Source: Bacteroidales bacterium
Lineage (GTDB): Bacteria > Bacteroidota > Bacteroidia > Bacteroidales > UBA932
Length of the DNA: 42,601 nucleotides
Direction of reading: 5' to 3'
Assembly (NCBI GenBank): GCA_016284265.1
Contig: JAEEOM010000068.1
Span: 1-42,601, forward strand
Within the stretch, counting starts at the first letter, position 1; each line of letters starts with the position of its first letter. A program made the translations under genes and the position numbers. The notes under the pieces were generated by a model. It searched no databases, had not been told where the DNA came from, and saw only the letters and a program-made list of their open reading frames with translations. Of this stretch, positions 34,989 to 42,601 are shown one piece after another.

Positions 34989-36206
34989 ATGTATGAGACG
35001 GTAGATAACAGCATCGTGACAGCGGTTTTCGTCGCGCTGATTACCCAGCAGCAGGACGAGGCGCAAGTCAACGAATATCTCGACGAGCTTCAGTTCCTGG
35101 CCCTGACAGCTGGCGTAGAAGGAGAGAAAAGGTTCACGCAACGGCTGGACCATCCGAATCCCCGCACCTACATCGGAACCGGTAAGCTCCAGGAAATCAA
35201 GGACTATGTACGGGCAAACGAGATTGATTACGTGCTTTTCGACGATGAACTGACCCCGTCGCAGATGCGCAACGTAGAGCGGGAAATCAACGAAAAGTGG
35301 CCCGACCACCATTGCAGTGTCGTGGACCGGACCGGTCTGATTCTCGACATTTTCGCCGACCGTGCACAGACAGCATACGCGAAGACGCAGGTCGAATTGG
35401 CGCAATACCAATACCTCTACCCTCGCCTGACGGGTATGTGGACGCACTTGGAGCGGCAGCGCGGCGGCAAGGGCGGCCTCAACATGCGCGGTCCGGGCGA
35501 AAGCCAGCTGGAGACCGACCGGCGCATCGTGCTCGACAAGATTACCCGGCTAAAGGAACAGCTTCGCAAGATCGACAGGCAGATGGCCTCGCAACGGTCC
35601 AATCGCGGACAGATGGTGCGCATTTCACTGGTCGGCTACACCAACGTGGGTAAGAGCACGATCATGAACCTGCTGGCCAAGAGCGACGTATTCGCCGAGA
35701 ACAAGTTGTTCGCCACGCTTGACACGACGGTCCGCAAAGTCGTCATTGAGAATGTCCCGTTCCTGCTCAGCGATACGGTCGGATTTATCCGCAAGCTTCC
35801 CACGCAACTGGTTGAATCCTTCAAAAGTACGCTCGACGAAGTCCGGGAAGCCGATATCCTGATGCATGTCGTGGATATCTCACATCCCAATTTTGAAGAC
35901 CAGATCCGGGTGGTGAGCCAGACACTCAAAGAGATCGGAGCGCAGGACAAGCCGGTTTATATGGTGTTCAACAAGATCGACGCGTACCGGTATGAGCCTT
36001 ACGATGAGTTCTCGCTGCAGGAGCGGACGATGAAGAATTATCCACTTGAGGAACTCAAGAATACCTGGATTTCCCGGGAACATACGCCGTGCATCTTCCT
36101 GTCGGCGTTGGAAAAAACCGGCGTTGACAAGCTTCGCAGTGATCTCTACCGCATGGTGGCTGAAATCCACGCGGGCCGGTATCCCTTCGATAATTTCCTT
36201 TGGTGA
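34989..36206 (+). CDS. hflX: GTPase HflX
   Basis: A 405-residue ribosome-associated GTPase that splits stalled or hibernating 70S ribosomes. The N-terminal HflX domain has HPNPRTYIGTGKLQEIKDYV and VVDRTGLILDIFADRAQT. A linker carries RGGKGGLNMRGPGESQLETDRR. The G domain has G1 GYTNVGKST (from residue 216), G2/G3 FATLDTTVR and LSDTVGFIRKLP, and G4 NKID. The frame is open to 34275, but that part is antisense to the peptidase gene. The ATG at 34989 gives the usual length and lies just after a -7 box. Confidence 0.96.
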   Translation: MYETVDNSIVTAVFVALITQQQDEAQVNEYLDELQFLALTAGVEGEKRFTQRLDHPNPRTYIGTGKLQEIKDYVRANEIDYVLFDDELTPSQMRNVEREINEKWPDHHCSVVDRTGLILDIFADRAQTAYAKTQVELAQYQYLYPRLTGMWTHLERQRGGKGGLNMRGPGESQLETDRRIVLDKITRLKEQLRKIDRQMASQRSNRGQMVRISLVGYTNVGKSTIMNLLAKSDVFAENKLFATLDTTVRKVVIENVPFLLSDTVGFIRKLPTQLVESFKSTLDEVREADILMHVVDISHPNFEDQIRVVSQTLKEIGAQDKPVYMVFNKIDAYRYEPYDEFSLQERTMKNYPLEELKNTWISREHTPCIFLSALEKTGVDKLRSDLYRMVAEIHAGRYPFDNFLW

Positions 36207-36207
36207 T

Positions 36208-36236
36208 GAGATGCCCGGTCAAGCCGGGTATGACGC
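36208..36236 (+). repeat. Dispersed palindromic repeat, copy 3
   Basis: GAGATGCCCGGTC...GCCGGGTATGACGC with arms ATGCCCGG (36211-36218) and CCGGGTAT (36224-36231), one G/T wobble. It starts 1 bp after the hflX stop and abuts the tonB terminator. Confidence 0.75.
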
Positions 36237-36268
36237 AAAAAAAATGGCTGCCTTTTCGGGGCAGCCAT
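36237..36268 (-). terminator. Terminator of tonB
   Basis: ATGGCTGCC (36244-36252) pairs with GGCAGCCAT (36260-36268). On the minus strand it is followed by a run of eight T (complement of A-run 36237-36244). It lies 23 bp after the tonB stop. Confidence 0.8.
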
Positions 36269-36290
36269 TCGTGTTTGAAAAAGCCTCGAC

Positions 36291-36983
36291 TTAGCGGAGC
36301 TGGAACACGACCGGGAAGTTGTAAACAACCTTCACCGGACGTTCTCTCTGTTTGCCCGGCGTCCACTTCGGAGACATCGAGACGATACGGACCGCTTCCT
36401 TGTCCAGCGAGGAGTCCACGCCGCGGAGCACCTTCACGTCGCTGACGGAACCGTCGGTGTTGACCGTGAACTGAAGCGTCACACGACCCTGCACGCCGTT
36501 TTCCTTGGCGATTTCAGGATACTGGAGGTTCTTGTTGACCCAAGCGGAGAACGTGTTGGCGTCACCGCCCTGGAATTTCGGTTTCTCCTCCACGAGTGCG
36601 AACGGAATGGCTTCCTCCTCCACGACTTCTTCCACGACTTCCGTGTGGTAGTCCATGATTTCCACACCGAGGTTGGCGTTGTCTTCCGTGTCGATGAAGA
36701 GGTCGTCGTTGACCTGGATGTCGTCGTCCACAATGTCGATGATGTCAGAGAGGACAGGAATCTTGGGCATCTCCGGAGGGACTTCCTGCTGTTCCTGCGT
36801 GTTGATGATCTCTTCTTCTTCGATGGTCTGCGCCTGAGCCGTCAGGTCCATCGTTTCGACCTTGTCAGAAGAAGACCACTCGAAAGCGAGCAGGCAGAGC
36901 GCGAGCGCTGCAATCAGACCGATCTCGAGAAACATCAAGTTCTTCTTCTGAAGATCTGCTTTGGGAGTAATTTTGCTTTCCAT
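36291..36983 (-). CDS. TonB-family energy transducer
   Basis: A 230-residue inner-membrane-anchored TonB protein that passes proton-motive force to outer-membrane receptors. One transmembrane helix (LMFLEIGLIAALALCLLAFEW) is followed by an unusually acidic Glu/Val/Asp-rich periplasmic linker in place of the usual Pro-rich one. The C-terminal TonB domain begins YPEIAKENGVQGRVTLQFTV and continues SVSDVKVLRGVDSSLDKEAVRIV to FPVVFQLR. The frame is open to 37046; I chose the ATG at 36983 because MESKITPKADLQKKN is the usual cytoplasmic start in Bacteroidota TonBs. No exbB or exbD is nearby. Confidence 0.9.
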   Translation of the reverse strand: MESKITPKADLQKKNLMFLEIGLIAALALCLLAFEWSSSDKVETMDLTAQAQTIEEEEIINTQEQQEVPPEMPKIPVLSDIIDIVDDDIQVNDDLFIDTEDNANLGVEIMDYHTEVVEEVVEEEAIPFALVEEKPKFQGGDANTFSAWVNKNLQYPEIAKENGVQGRVTLQFTVNTDGSVSDVKVLRGVDSSLDKEAVRIVSMSPKWTPGKQRERPVKVVYNFPVVFQLR

Positions 36984-37043
36984 ATCGTTACGTTTTTTAT
37001 TGTTTCCTTTCAAGTTTCGCGCCGTAACCGACACTACAGTACC

Positions 37044-37051
37044 CAAAATTA
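37044..37051 (-). promoter_or_regulatory. -7 box for tonB
   Basis: TAATTTTG on the minus strand, about 60 nt before the tonB ATG at 36983, within an AT-rich gap after mdh. No exact -33 TTTG at the expected spacing. Confidence 0.45.
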
Positions 37052-37133
37052 AGAAGAAAAAATCATTTAATCCAATTTTTCTTCAAAAAAATTGTTGACA
37101 ACTTTTTGGCTTTTTCTGTTAAATCGCTCAGGA

Positions 37134-38081
37134 TTAGCGAGATAACACATTTGTCTCGTAGAGCACGTTATTAACATGCTTCACGGCGGCAGCGCTCTTT
37201 TCGAAAGCAGCCTGCTCTTCGGCGGTCAGATCATACTGAAGGACTTTCTCGCAACCGCGCTTGCCGATGACGGCCGGAACGCCGATGCAGAGATCTTCCT
37301 GGCCATATTCGCCTTCCAGGTAGCAGCAGCACGGGAACACTTTCTTTTCGTCGAGCAGGATCGACTTGACCATCGCAGCGCAAGAGGCGCCGGGGGCGTA
37401 CCAGGCAGAAGTGCCGAGCAGTTTGGTCAGGGTGGCGCCGCCGACCATCGTCGCGGCTACGACCTTCTGGCCTGCCGGCTTGGTGAGCAGCTTGGTGACA
37501 GGCATGCTCTTGCAAGTAGCCTTGCTCAGGAGCGGGATCATGGTGGTGTCGCCGTGTCCGCCGATCACGATGCCTTCTACATCGCTCGGGGCAGCCTTGA
37601 GGGCCTGGCTCAGGTAATAGCAGAAACGGTTGCTGTCGAGCTGGCCGCCCATGCCGATCACGCGGTTCTTCGGCAGTCCCGTGGCCTTGAGCGTCAGGTA
37701 CGTCATGGTATCCATCGGGTTCGAGATGATGATGAAGATGGCTTTCGGTGAATACTTGAGCGCATTGGAGACAACCCCGTTGACGATGCCGGCGTTCACG
37801 CCGATCAGTTCCTCACGCGTCATGCCGGGTTTCCGGGGGATACCCGAGGTAATGACAACGACATTGGAATTGCGGGTGGCCGCATAGTCGTTGGTGACGC
37901 CTTTGATGCGGGTGTCGAAGCCATACATCTTGGCGGTTTGCATCATATCGATAGCCTTGCCTTCGGAGAGACCTTCCTTGATGTCGAGAAGAACGAGTTC
38001 CGAGCAGATCTTCATGTGTGCAATGGCGTTTGCACAGGTAGCGCCTACGTTGCCGGCGCCGATGACGGTTACTTTAGACAT
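37134..38081 (-). CDS. mdh: Malate dehydrogenase
   Basis: A 315-residue LDH-like malate dehydrogenase converting oxaloacetate and malate with NAD(H). In a fumarate-respiring Bacteroidales cell it feeds the reductive branch that ends at SdhAB, encoded 7 kb away. Rossmann motif VIGAGNVGATCANAIA (residues 5-20), Asp in VLLDIKEG for NAD preference, GIPRKPGMTREEL with the substrate-discriminating Arg, ISNPMDTMTYL, and catalytic His in IGGHGDTTMIP. It has its own promoter and is not in an operon with sdhAB. Confidence 0.96.
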   Translation of the reverse strand: MSKVTVIGAGNVGATCANAIAHMKICSELVLLDIKEGLSEGKAIDMMQTAKMYGFDTRIKGVTNDYAATRNSNVVVITSGIPRKPGMTREELIGVNAGIVNGVVSNALKYSPKAIFIIISNPMDTMTYLTLKATGLPKNRVIGMGGQLDSNRFCYYLSQALKAAPSDVEGIVIGGHGDTTMIPLLSKATCKSMPVTKLLTKPAGQKVVAATMVGGATLTKLLGTSAWYAPGASCAAMVKSILLDEKKVFPCCCYLEGEYGQEDLCIGVPAVIGKRGCEKVLQYDLTAEEQAAFEKSAAAVKHVNNVLYETNVLSR

Positions 38082-38089
38082 AATGATTA

Positions 38090-38119
38090 TTTGATTGAGT
38101 AGTTTTTTATGTAATTTTG
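38090..38119 (+). promoter_or_regulatory. Promoter of ybeY-mnmG
   Basis: TTTG (38090-38093), 18 nt, then TAATTTTG (38112-38119), ending 29 nt before the ybeY ATG. It interleaves with the divergent mdh promoter. Confidence 0.6.
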
Positions 38120-38131
38120 TTCTTTAATCTG

Positions 38132-38139
38132 CAAAGTTA
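38132..38139 (-). promoter_or_regulatory. -7 box for mdh
   Basis: TAACTTTG on the minus strand, about 50 nt before the mdh ATG at 38081. No clear -33 box. Confidence 0.45.
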
Positions 38140-38148
38140 TAAATTTTT

Positions 38149-38601
38149 ATGATTCGGTATTTCACAGAAGACACGACTTTCTTACTAAAAAAGAAACGTC
38201 TGACTAGCAAGTGGTTACAGCAAGTTGCCGCCCAACGGGGCTTCCGTATCGGCGAACTCAACTACATTTTTTGCTCCGATCCGTATCTGCTGGCCATCAA
38301 CCGGCAGTTCCTCGACCACGACTATGAGACCGACATCATCACTTTCGACAATTCCGAAGATTATCTGCTGGAGACCGGACACAAAGGCGTGAGTGCCGAT
38401 ATTTATATCAGCGTGGATACGGTGCATGTCAATGCGGAAGCGTACGGTGAAGGCTTTGACCGTGAATTGCATCGCGTGATTGTCCACGGGCTGCTTCACC
38501 TGATCGGCTATGATGACGTGACGCCGTGGAAGCAGCAGCGTATGCGGGCGGCTGAGAACCGCGCACTGAAGCTTTGGGAGACGATCCAGGCAGGGGAGTA
38601 G
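38149..38601 (+). CDS. ybeY: Endoribonuclease YbeY
   Basis: A 150-residue metal-dependent RNase involved in 16S rRNA 3'-end maturation and ribosome quality control. The metal-binding motif is VIVHGLLHLIGYDD: the first two His are intact, but the third ligand position, His in E. coli (GYDH), is Asp here. As I recall, Bacteroidota YbeYs often vary at this position. The stretch YETDIITFDNSEDY before it is also typical. It is 12 bp upstream of mnmG, and both are translation-quality genes probably sharing one transcript. Confidence 0.92.
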   Translation: MIRYFTEDTTFLLKKKRLTSKWLQQVAAQRGFRIGELNYIFCSDPYLLAINRQFLDHDYETDIITFDNSEDYLLETGHKGVSADIYISVDTVHVNAEAYGEGFDRELHRVIVHGLLHLIGYDDVTPWKQQRMRAAENRALKLWETIQAGE

Positions 38602-38613
38602 GGACGCGACCGG

Positions 38614-40581
38614 ATGGTAGCCGAGTACGATATCATTGTGGTGGGCGCCGGCCATGCCGGCTGCGAAGCGGCCGTGGCGGCGGCCCGGTTGGGCTCGCGC
38701 GTCTTGCTCGTGACGCAGGACATGAACAAGATTGCCCAGATGTCGTGCAACCCGGCCATGGGGGGAATCGCCAAAGGGCAACTGGTTCGAGAGATTGATG
38801 CGCTGGGTGGCTGCTCGGGTATCGTGACGGATGCTTCGACGCTCCAGTTCCGGATGCTCAACCGATCGAAAGGTCCGGCCATGTGGAGTCCGCGCGCACA
38901 GTGCGATAAACTGACTTTTTCGCTGAACTGGCGTTACGTACTCGAAAATACCTGTGGCTTAGATATTTGGCAAGATTCGGTAACCGAGATAACCTTCCGA
39001 GAATCGAAAATTTCGGGGGTCCGCCTGGGGATGGGTGCAGAATTCAGCGCCAAATCGGTGATTCTGACGGCCGGCACTTTCCTGGAAGGACGTCTTTTCG
39101 TCGGTACCGAAATGTCGGAAGGGGGTAGGCTGGGGGAGTTACCCTCAAAGGGCCTTTCTTCTCTTTTGGCCGGACACGGGCTGACGGTCGGCCGGATGAA
39201 GACAGGTACGCCGCCGCGGATCGACGTCCGTTCTCTCGACCTTTCCCGGCTGGAACGGCAAGACGGAGACGAGACTCCCGAACGTTTTTCCTATCTGCCG
39301 ATTCCGACAGCCATTCAGCAGGGTAGGGAGCAGAAGTGTTGCTACCAAGTCCACACCAATCCGCGCGTTCATGAAATCCTCCGGACCGGCTTCGACCGCT
39401 CCCCACTCTTCACAGGCAAAATTCATGGCATCGGCCCGCGTTATTGTCCGTCGATTGAAGACAAACTGCGAACCTTTGCCGGCAGAGATTCCCATCTTTT
39501 ATTCCTCGAACCCGAAGGGTGGAATACCTTTGAATACTATCTGCAGGGCTTTTCGTCTTCTCTCCCGCTCGAAACCCAGATTGAAGCACTGCATGCCATC
39601 GAGGGCCTCGAACAAGTCCGAATCTTCCGTCCTGCCTATGCAGTAGAATACGATTATTTCGATCCGACGCAGCTCCAGGCAACCCTGGAATCCAAAGTAA
39701 TCCCGGGTCTTTATCTGGCCGGTCAGGTAAACGGGACAACCGGTTACGAAGAAGCTGCGGCGCAAGGATTGATGGCCGGAATCAATGCGCATTTGAAACT
39801 GGCTGGTCATGATCCGCTGATTCTAAAGCGCGATCAAGCCTATATCGGCGTATTGATTGACGACTTGATTACCAAAGGCGTCGATGAACCTTACCGGATG
39901 TTCACTTCACGCGCCGAGTATCGTATCTTGCTTCGTCAGGACGATGCAGATGCACGACTTACGCCAATCGGCCGCCAGGTCGGTCTGGTCGACGATTTCC
40001 GCTGGAAAGTTTTCCGACGCAAGCAGGAAGCCGTTGCAAGCCTGACGACCTGTCTTGAACAGACCAATCTGAAGCCGGAAGAGGTTAATCCCTATTTGGA
40101 ATCCGTGGGTTCTGCTACCATCGACACTTCGAAGCGTGCCGCCGATCTCCTCGTCCGACCGATGGTTTCCATCTCCGACATTCTTTCTCTTCTCCCAAAT
40201 GTTCCACGTGGAACAAGATCATGGGAAGCGGAGATTTCCCCTTTGTCGCAGGCGGACTGTCTTTCCTTGCGTTTTCCCTGGTCGGGACGGGAGTTGCCCG
40301 CCGAGATCCGTTTTGACGAAAAAGAAATCCTCGATGCCGCAGAGATCCGAATCAAGTATGCCGGTTATATAGATCGCGAACGCCGCCTGGCGGAAAAGAT
40401 CCTTCGTCTCGAAGATCTCGCAATTCCGGAGGACTTCGATTTTCAGCGTCTGACAGCTCTTTCCATGGAGTGCCGGATCAAGCTCGAGCGCTATCGTCCG
40501 CGCACCATTGCCCAAGCCTCCCGTATCTCCGGCGTTTCTCCTGCTGACATTTCCGTCCTGTTGGTCTATTTCGGCCGCTAG
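38614..40581 (+). CDS. mnmG: tRNA U34 carboxymethylaminomethyl modification protein MnmG (GidA)
   Basis: A 655-residue FAD protein that with MnmE modifies U34 in the wobble position of certain tRNAs. Dinucleotide motif [19 protein letters not shown] (residues 10-28), [22 protein letters not shown], the GidA signature [11 protein letters not shown] and [19 protein letters not shown], and C-terminal MnmE-binding helices ending in SVLLVYFGR. It is about 25 residues longer than E. coli MnmG. The codons for NVPRGT (40198-40215) contain a perfect 16-bp parS-like palindrome, and a second copy follows the stop codon by one... directly adjacent base. In many bacteria gidA lies close to oriC. Confidence 0.97.
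   Translation: MVAEYDIIVVGAGHAGCEAAVAAARLGSRVLLVTQDMNKIAQMSCNPAMGGIAKGQLVREIDALGGCSGIVTDASTLQFRMLNRSKGPAMWSPRAQCDKLTFSLNWRYVLENTCGLDIWQDSVTEITFRESKISGVRLGMGAEFSAKSVILTAGTFLEGRLFVGTEMSEGGRLGELPSKGLSSLLAGHGLTVGRMKTGTPPRIDVRSLDLSRLERQDGDETPERFSYLPIPTAIQQGREQKCCYQVHTNPRVHEILRTGFDRSPLFTGKIHGIGPRYCPSIEDKLRTFAGRDSHLLFLEPEGWNTFEYYLQGFSSSLPLETQIEALHAIEGLEQVRIFRPAYAVEYDYFDPTQLQATLESKVIPGLYLAGQVNGTTGYEEAAAQGLMAGINAHLKLAGHDPLILKRDQAYIGVLIDDLITKGVDEPYRMFTSRAEYRILLRQDDADARLTPIGRQVGLVDDFRWKVFRRKQEAVASLTTCLEQTNLKPEEVNPYLESVGSATIDTSKRAADLLVRPMVSISDILSLLPNVPRGTRSWEAEISPLSQADCLSLRFPWSGRELPAEIRFDEKEILDAAEIRIKYAGYIDRERRLAEKILRLEDLAIPEDFDFQRLTALSMECRIKLERYRPRTIAQASRISGVSPADISVLLVYFGR
40200..40215. promoter_or_regulatory. 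parS-like site 1 (inside mnmG)
   Basis: TGTTCCACGTGGAACA, a perfect 16-bp palindrome. The ParB-binding parS consensus is TGTTNCACGTGAAACA, so this differs at one position, and the symmetric form is like that described for Pseudomonas. It is embedded in coding sequence. Confidence 0.75.
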
Positions 40582-40597
40582 TGTTCCACGTGGAACA
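40582..40597. promoter_or_regulatory. parS-like site 2 (after mnmG)
   Basis: A second perfect TGTTCCACGTGGAACA, starting at the base after the mnmG stop codon (40579-40581) and 382 bp from site 1. No other copy was seen in the window. Confidence 0.78.
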
Positions 40598-40716
40598 TGC
40601 CCCACGCACTACGCCCAAAAAAACCACCCAAGCCGTACGTCCAAACCATATTTTACGTATCTTTATACCTTGTAACCATTTGAAACTCTTAATACAGCTT
40701 AAATAGTCAACCGATT

Positions 40717-42492
40717 ATGGAAATTCTTCGCACCTTCGACCTGCTCGAGAACCTGAAAACCTATCCGCCGAAAGATGACATCCTGGCCCGCCGGACCCGT
40801 GGAAAATGGATCAAATACAGCATTGACCAGTATTACGACATTTCCCATACTGTCGCCTATGGCCTGCTTGCCCTGGGTTACAAGCCTGGCACCAAAGTCA
40901 TCACGATTACCAACAACCGGCCGGAGTGGAATTTCATGGACATGGGCATCAATTTGGCGCACATGATCCATATCCCCGTTTACAGCACGCTCAGCCACGA
41001 CGATTATCTTCATATCTTCAACCATTCCGATGTCGAACTGATCGTTGTCGGAACGCCTGCTCTCTATAAGAAAGTGGCTCCGATTGCCGCAGAAGTCGAT
41101 CGGGAGATCCGCTTCCTGATGATGGACGACAACGATGAAATCATGTCGCTGACCAAGCTCTACGAACTGGGACGGGAGAACAAGGACCGCTTTGCGCCAG
41201 TCGTCGAAGAGAATAAGAAAATCATCAAGCCCGACGAATGCGCAAGTATCGTCTATACATCCGGGACGACCGGCCTGCCGAAAGGTGTGATGCTTTCTCA
41301 TCGCAACATGATGTTCGATTCTCATGGCCACGCCCTCCGTCAGACCAAGAACTATAGCCACAAGATGGTGAGTTTCCTGCCGCTTTGCCACATGTACGAA
41401 CGGACCATGAACTATGAATATCAGGAACTGGCGATCAGTACGTATTATGCGGAAAGTCTGGCAACCATCGCATCCGATTTGAAGGACTGCCACTCCGACG
41501 GCTTTTGTGCCGTCCCTCGCGTGCTCGAAATGATGTACGGCAAACTCGAAGAGGCAGGCAAGAAACTGACCGGTTTCAAACGCAAGATATACGACGCGGC
41601 CTGGAAATACGCCAACACGTTTGACAACGAAAATACAAGTTGGTTCTATCTCCAGAAGCAGAAACTCTTCGACAAGCTGGTTTATAGCAAATGGCGTGAG
41701 AACCTGGGCGGTCACGAAATGCTGGTGGTGAGCGGCGGATCTTCCATTCAAGCAAAGATTGTACGATGCTTCAATGCTGCCAAGCTCTATATTTTTGAGG
41801 GTTACGGTCTTACGGAAACCTCTCCGGTAATCGCAGTGAACTCCCCGGCCGACAAATACAATGTGATCGGCACAGTAGGTAAAGCGATGGACGGCACAGA
41901 GCTTTCCTTTGCAGAAGACGGTGAGATTCTCACGCGCGGCCCGCACGTGATGCTGGGTTACTACAAGAATCCGGAAGCCACGAAAGAAATGATCGATGCC
42001 GACGGCTGGCTCCACACGGGCGACATCGGTTACCTGCAGGATGGCAAATATCTCAAGATTACCGACCGCAAGAAGGAGATTTTCAAACTTTCATCGGGTA
42101 AGTATATCGCACCGCAGGTGCTCGAAACCCTGCTGCGTGAAAGCGAGTACATCGACAACGCCTTTGTCTTCGGTGCCAACGAAAAGTTTGCTTCTGCGAT
42201 CATCCTTCCGGCGTACGCCAAGCTCAAAGCCTTTGCCGACGAACAAGGCATTCCCGTTGAGAACAAAGAGCAACTCCTTGAAAACGAGAAAATTATCAGC
42301 TTGCTGAACCGCGAGGTTGCCGAGGTGAACAAGAAAGTCGCCGATTTCGAAAACATCAAGAAACCGCATTTCGCCTTCGACGAATGGACGCCCGACAACG
42401 GCATGCTTTCCCAGACCCTCAAGCCCAAGCGCCGTAACCTCAACCAGCGCTACGCCGAAGTCATCGCCAACACTTACAAAACCCCCGCATAA
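40717..42492 (+). CDS. AMP-forming long-chain acyl-CoA ligase
   Basis: A 591-residue member of the ANL superfamily, expected to activate fatty acids to acyl-AMP and then acyl-CoA. The P-loop-like motif is IVYTSGTTGLPKGVMLSH, followed by the adenylation motif FEGYGLTETSPVIA, GWLHTGDIGYLQDGKYLKITDRKKE (ATP/hinge), and a C-terminal lid ending QRYAEVIANTYKTPA. It has the FadD-like N-terminal domain (EWNFMDMGINLAHMIHIPVYSTL). The 119-bp gap after parS site 2 probably holds its promoter, although no exact TAnnTTTG was found. It is 12 bp upstream of the next gene. Confidence 0.92.
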   Translation: MEILRTFDLLENLKTYPPKDDILARRTRGKWIKYSIDQYYDISHTVAYGLLALGYKPGTKVITITNNRPEWNFMDMGINLAHMIHIPVYSTLSHDDYLHIFNHSDVELIVVGTPALYKKVAPIAAEVDREIRFLMMDDNDEIMSLTKLYELGRENKDRFAPVVEENKKIIKPDECASIVYTSGTTGLPKGVMLSHRNMMFDSHGHALRQTKNYSHKMVSFLPLCHMYERTMNYEYQELAISTYYAESLATIASDLKDCHSDGFCAVPRVLEMMYGKLEEAGKKLTGFKRKIYDAAWKYANTFDNENTSWFYLQKQKLFDKLVYSKWRENLGGHEMLVVSGGSSIQAKIVRCFNAAKLYIFEGYGLTETSPVIAVNSPADKYNVIGTVGKAMDGTELSFAEDGEILTRGPHVMLGYYKNPEATKEMIDADGWLHTGDIGYLQDGKYLKITDRKKEIFKLSSGKYIAPQVLETLLRESEYIDNAFVFGANEKFASAIILPAYAKLKAFADEQGIPVENKEQLLENEKIISLLNREVAEVNKKVADFENIKKPHFAFDEWTPDNGMLSQTLKPKRRNLNQRYAEVIANTYKTPA

Positions 42493-42504
42493 ACAACCAC
42501 AGCC

Positions 42505-42601
42505 ATGAAACGCATTGTGATTACCCTATTTCTTTTAATTGCATCGCTGGCTTGTCTGCCGGTTTCCGCGCAGAGCAAGGACCAGGGCCCATACCGCCAC
42601 G
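42505..42601 (+). CDS. Secreted protein, N-terminus only (truncated by window)
   Basis: An ATG 12 bp after the acyl-CoA ligase opens MKRIVITLFLLIASLACLPVSAQ, a clear signal peptide with cleavage after AQ, then SKDQGPYRH before the window ends. Only 32 codons are visible, so no family can be assigned. Position suggests cotranscription with the ligase. Confidence 0.7.
   Translation, partial: MKRIVITLFLLIASLACLPVSAQSKDQGPYRH

Overview
This window is chromosomal DNA from a member of the Bacteroidota, most likely order Bacteroidales. The evidence is the repertoire (fumarate reductase SdhA/SdhB of the Bacteroides type, a DUF4251-like lipoprotein, the outer-membrane-protein/TPR/LptC/PpiD cluster, many lipoproteins and beta-barrels) and the repeated promoter element TAnnTTTG just upstream of start codons, which is the Bacteroidota -7 box. 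GC content is moderate to high for the phylum. No rRNA, tRNA, CRISPR array, transposase or prophage gene was seen.

Layout. Bases 1-1957 hold no credible gene but are full of hairpins: four related elements (A-D) form two inverted pairs, with a 32-bp tandem repeat and a possible small RNA ending in a terminator. Bases 1958-7726 are minus-strand genes: Na+-dependent transporter, folA, thyA, an EEP-family phosphatase with a palindrome-bearing insertion, rsmA/ksgA and a beta-lactamase-fold lipoprotein. mutS and a MacB/FtsX-type permease run on the plus strand (7835-11535). Bases 11634-15950 encode a beta-barrel and a 1098-residue coiled-coil lipoprotein. Bases 16090-26991 are a long minus-strand run: ppiD, lptC, a TPR protein, an outer membrane protein, mfd, an Ntn-hydrolase and ruvB. 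sdhB-sdhA follow. From 30149 onward most genes are on the plus strand: DUF4251-like lipoprotein, GH20 hexosaminidase, alpha/beta hydrolase, hflX, ybeY, mnmG and a long-chain acyl-CoA ligase. A P1-family peptidase, tonB and mdh are on the minus strand. The window ends inside a new secreted-protein gene.

How it fits together. Two features suggest proximity to the replication origin. The 300-bp gap between ruvB and sdhB holds a cluster of DnaA-box-like 9-mers, including a perfect TGTGGATAA, next to an AT-rich stretch. Two perfect copies of the 16-bp parS-like palindrome TGTTCCACGTGGAACA lie inside and just after mnmG, about 13 kb away. Gene orientation also changes near here: 15 of 17 genes left of about 27 kb are on the minus strand, while most genes right of 30 kb are on the plus strand.

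The most unusual material is the hairpin family in the first 1.2 kb, where the two best copies differ at five of 65 positions, four of them forming two compensatory base-pair changes. Next is a palindromic insertion inside a protein-coding gene, one hairpin of which recurs between genes elsewhere in the window.
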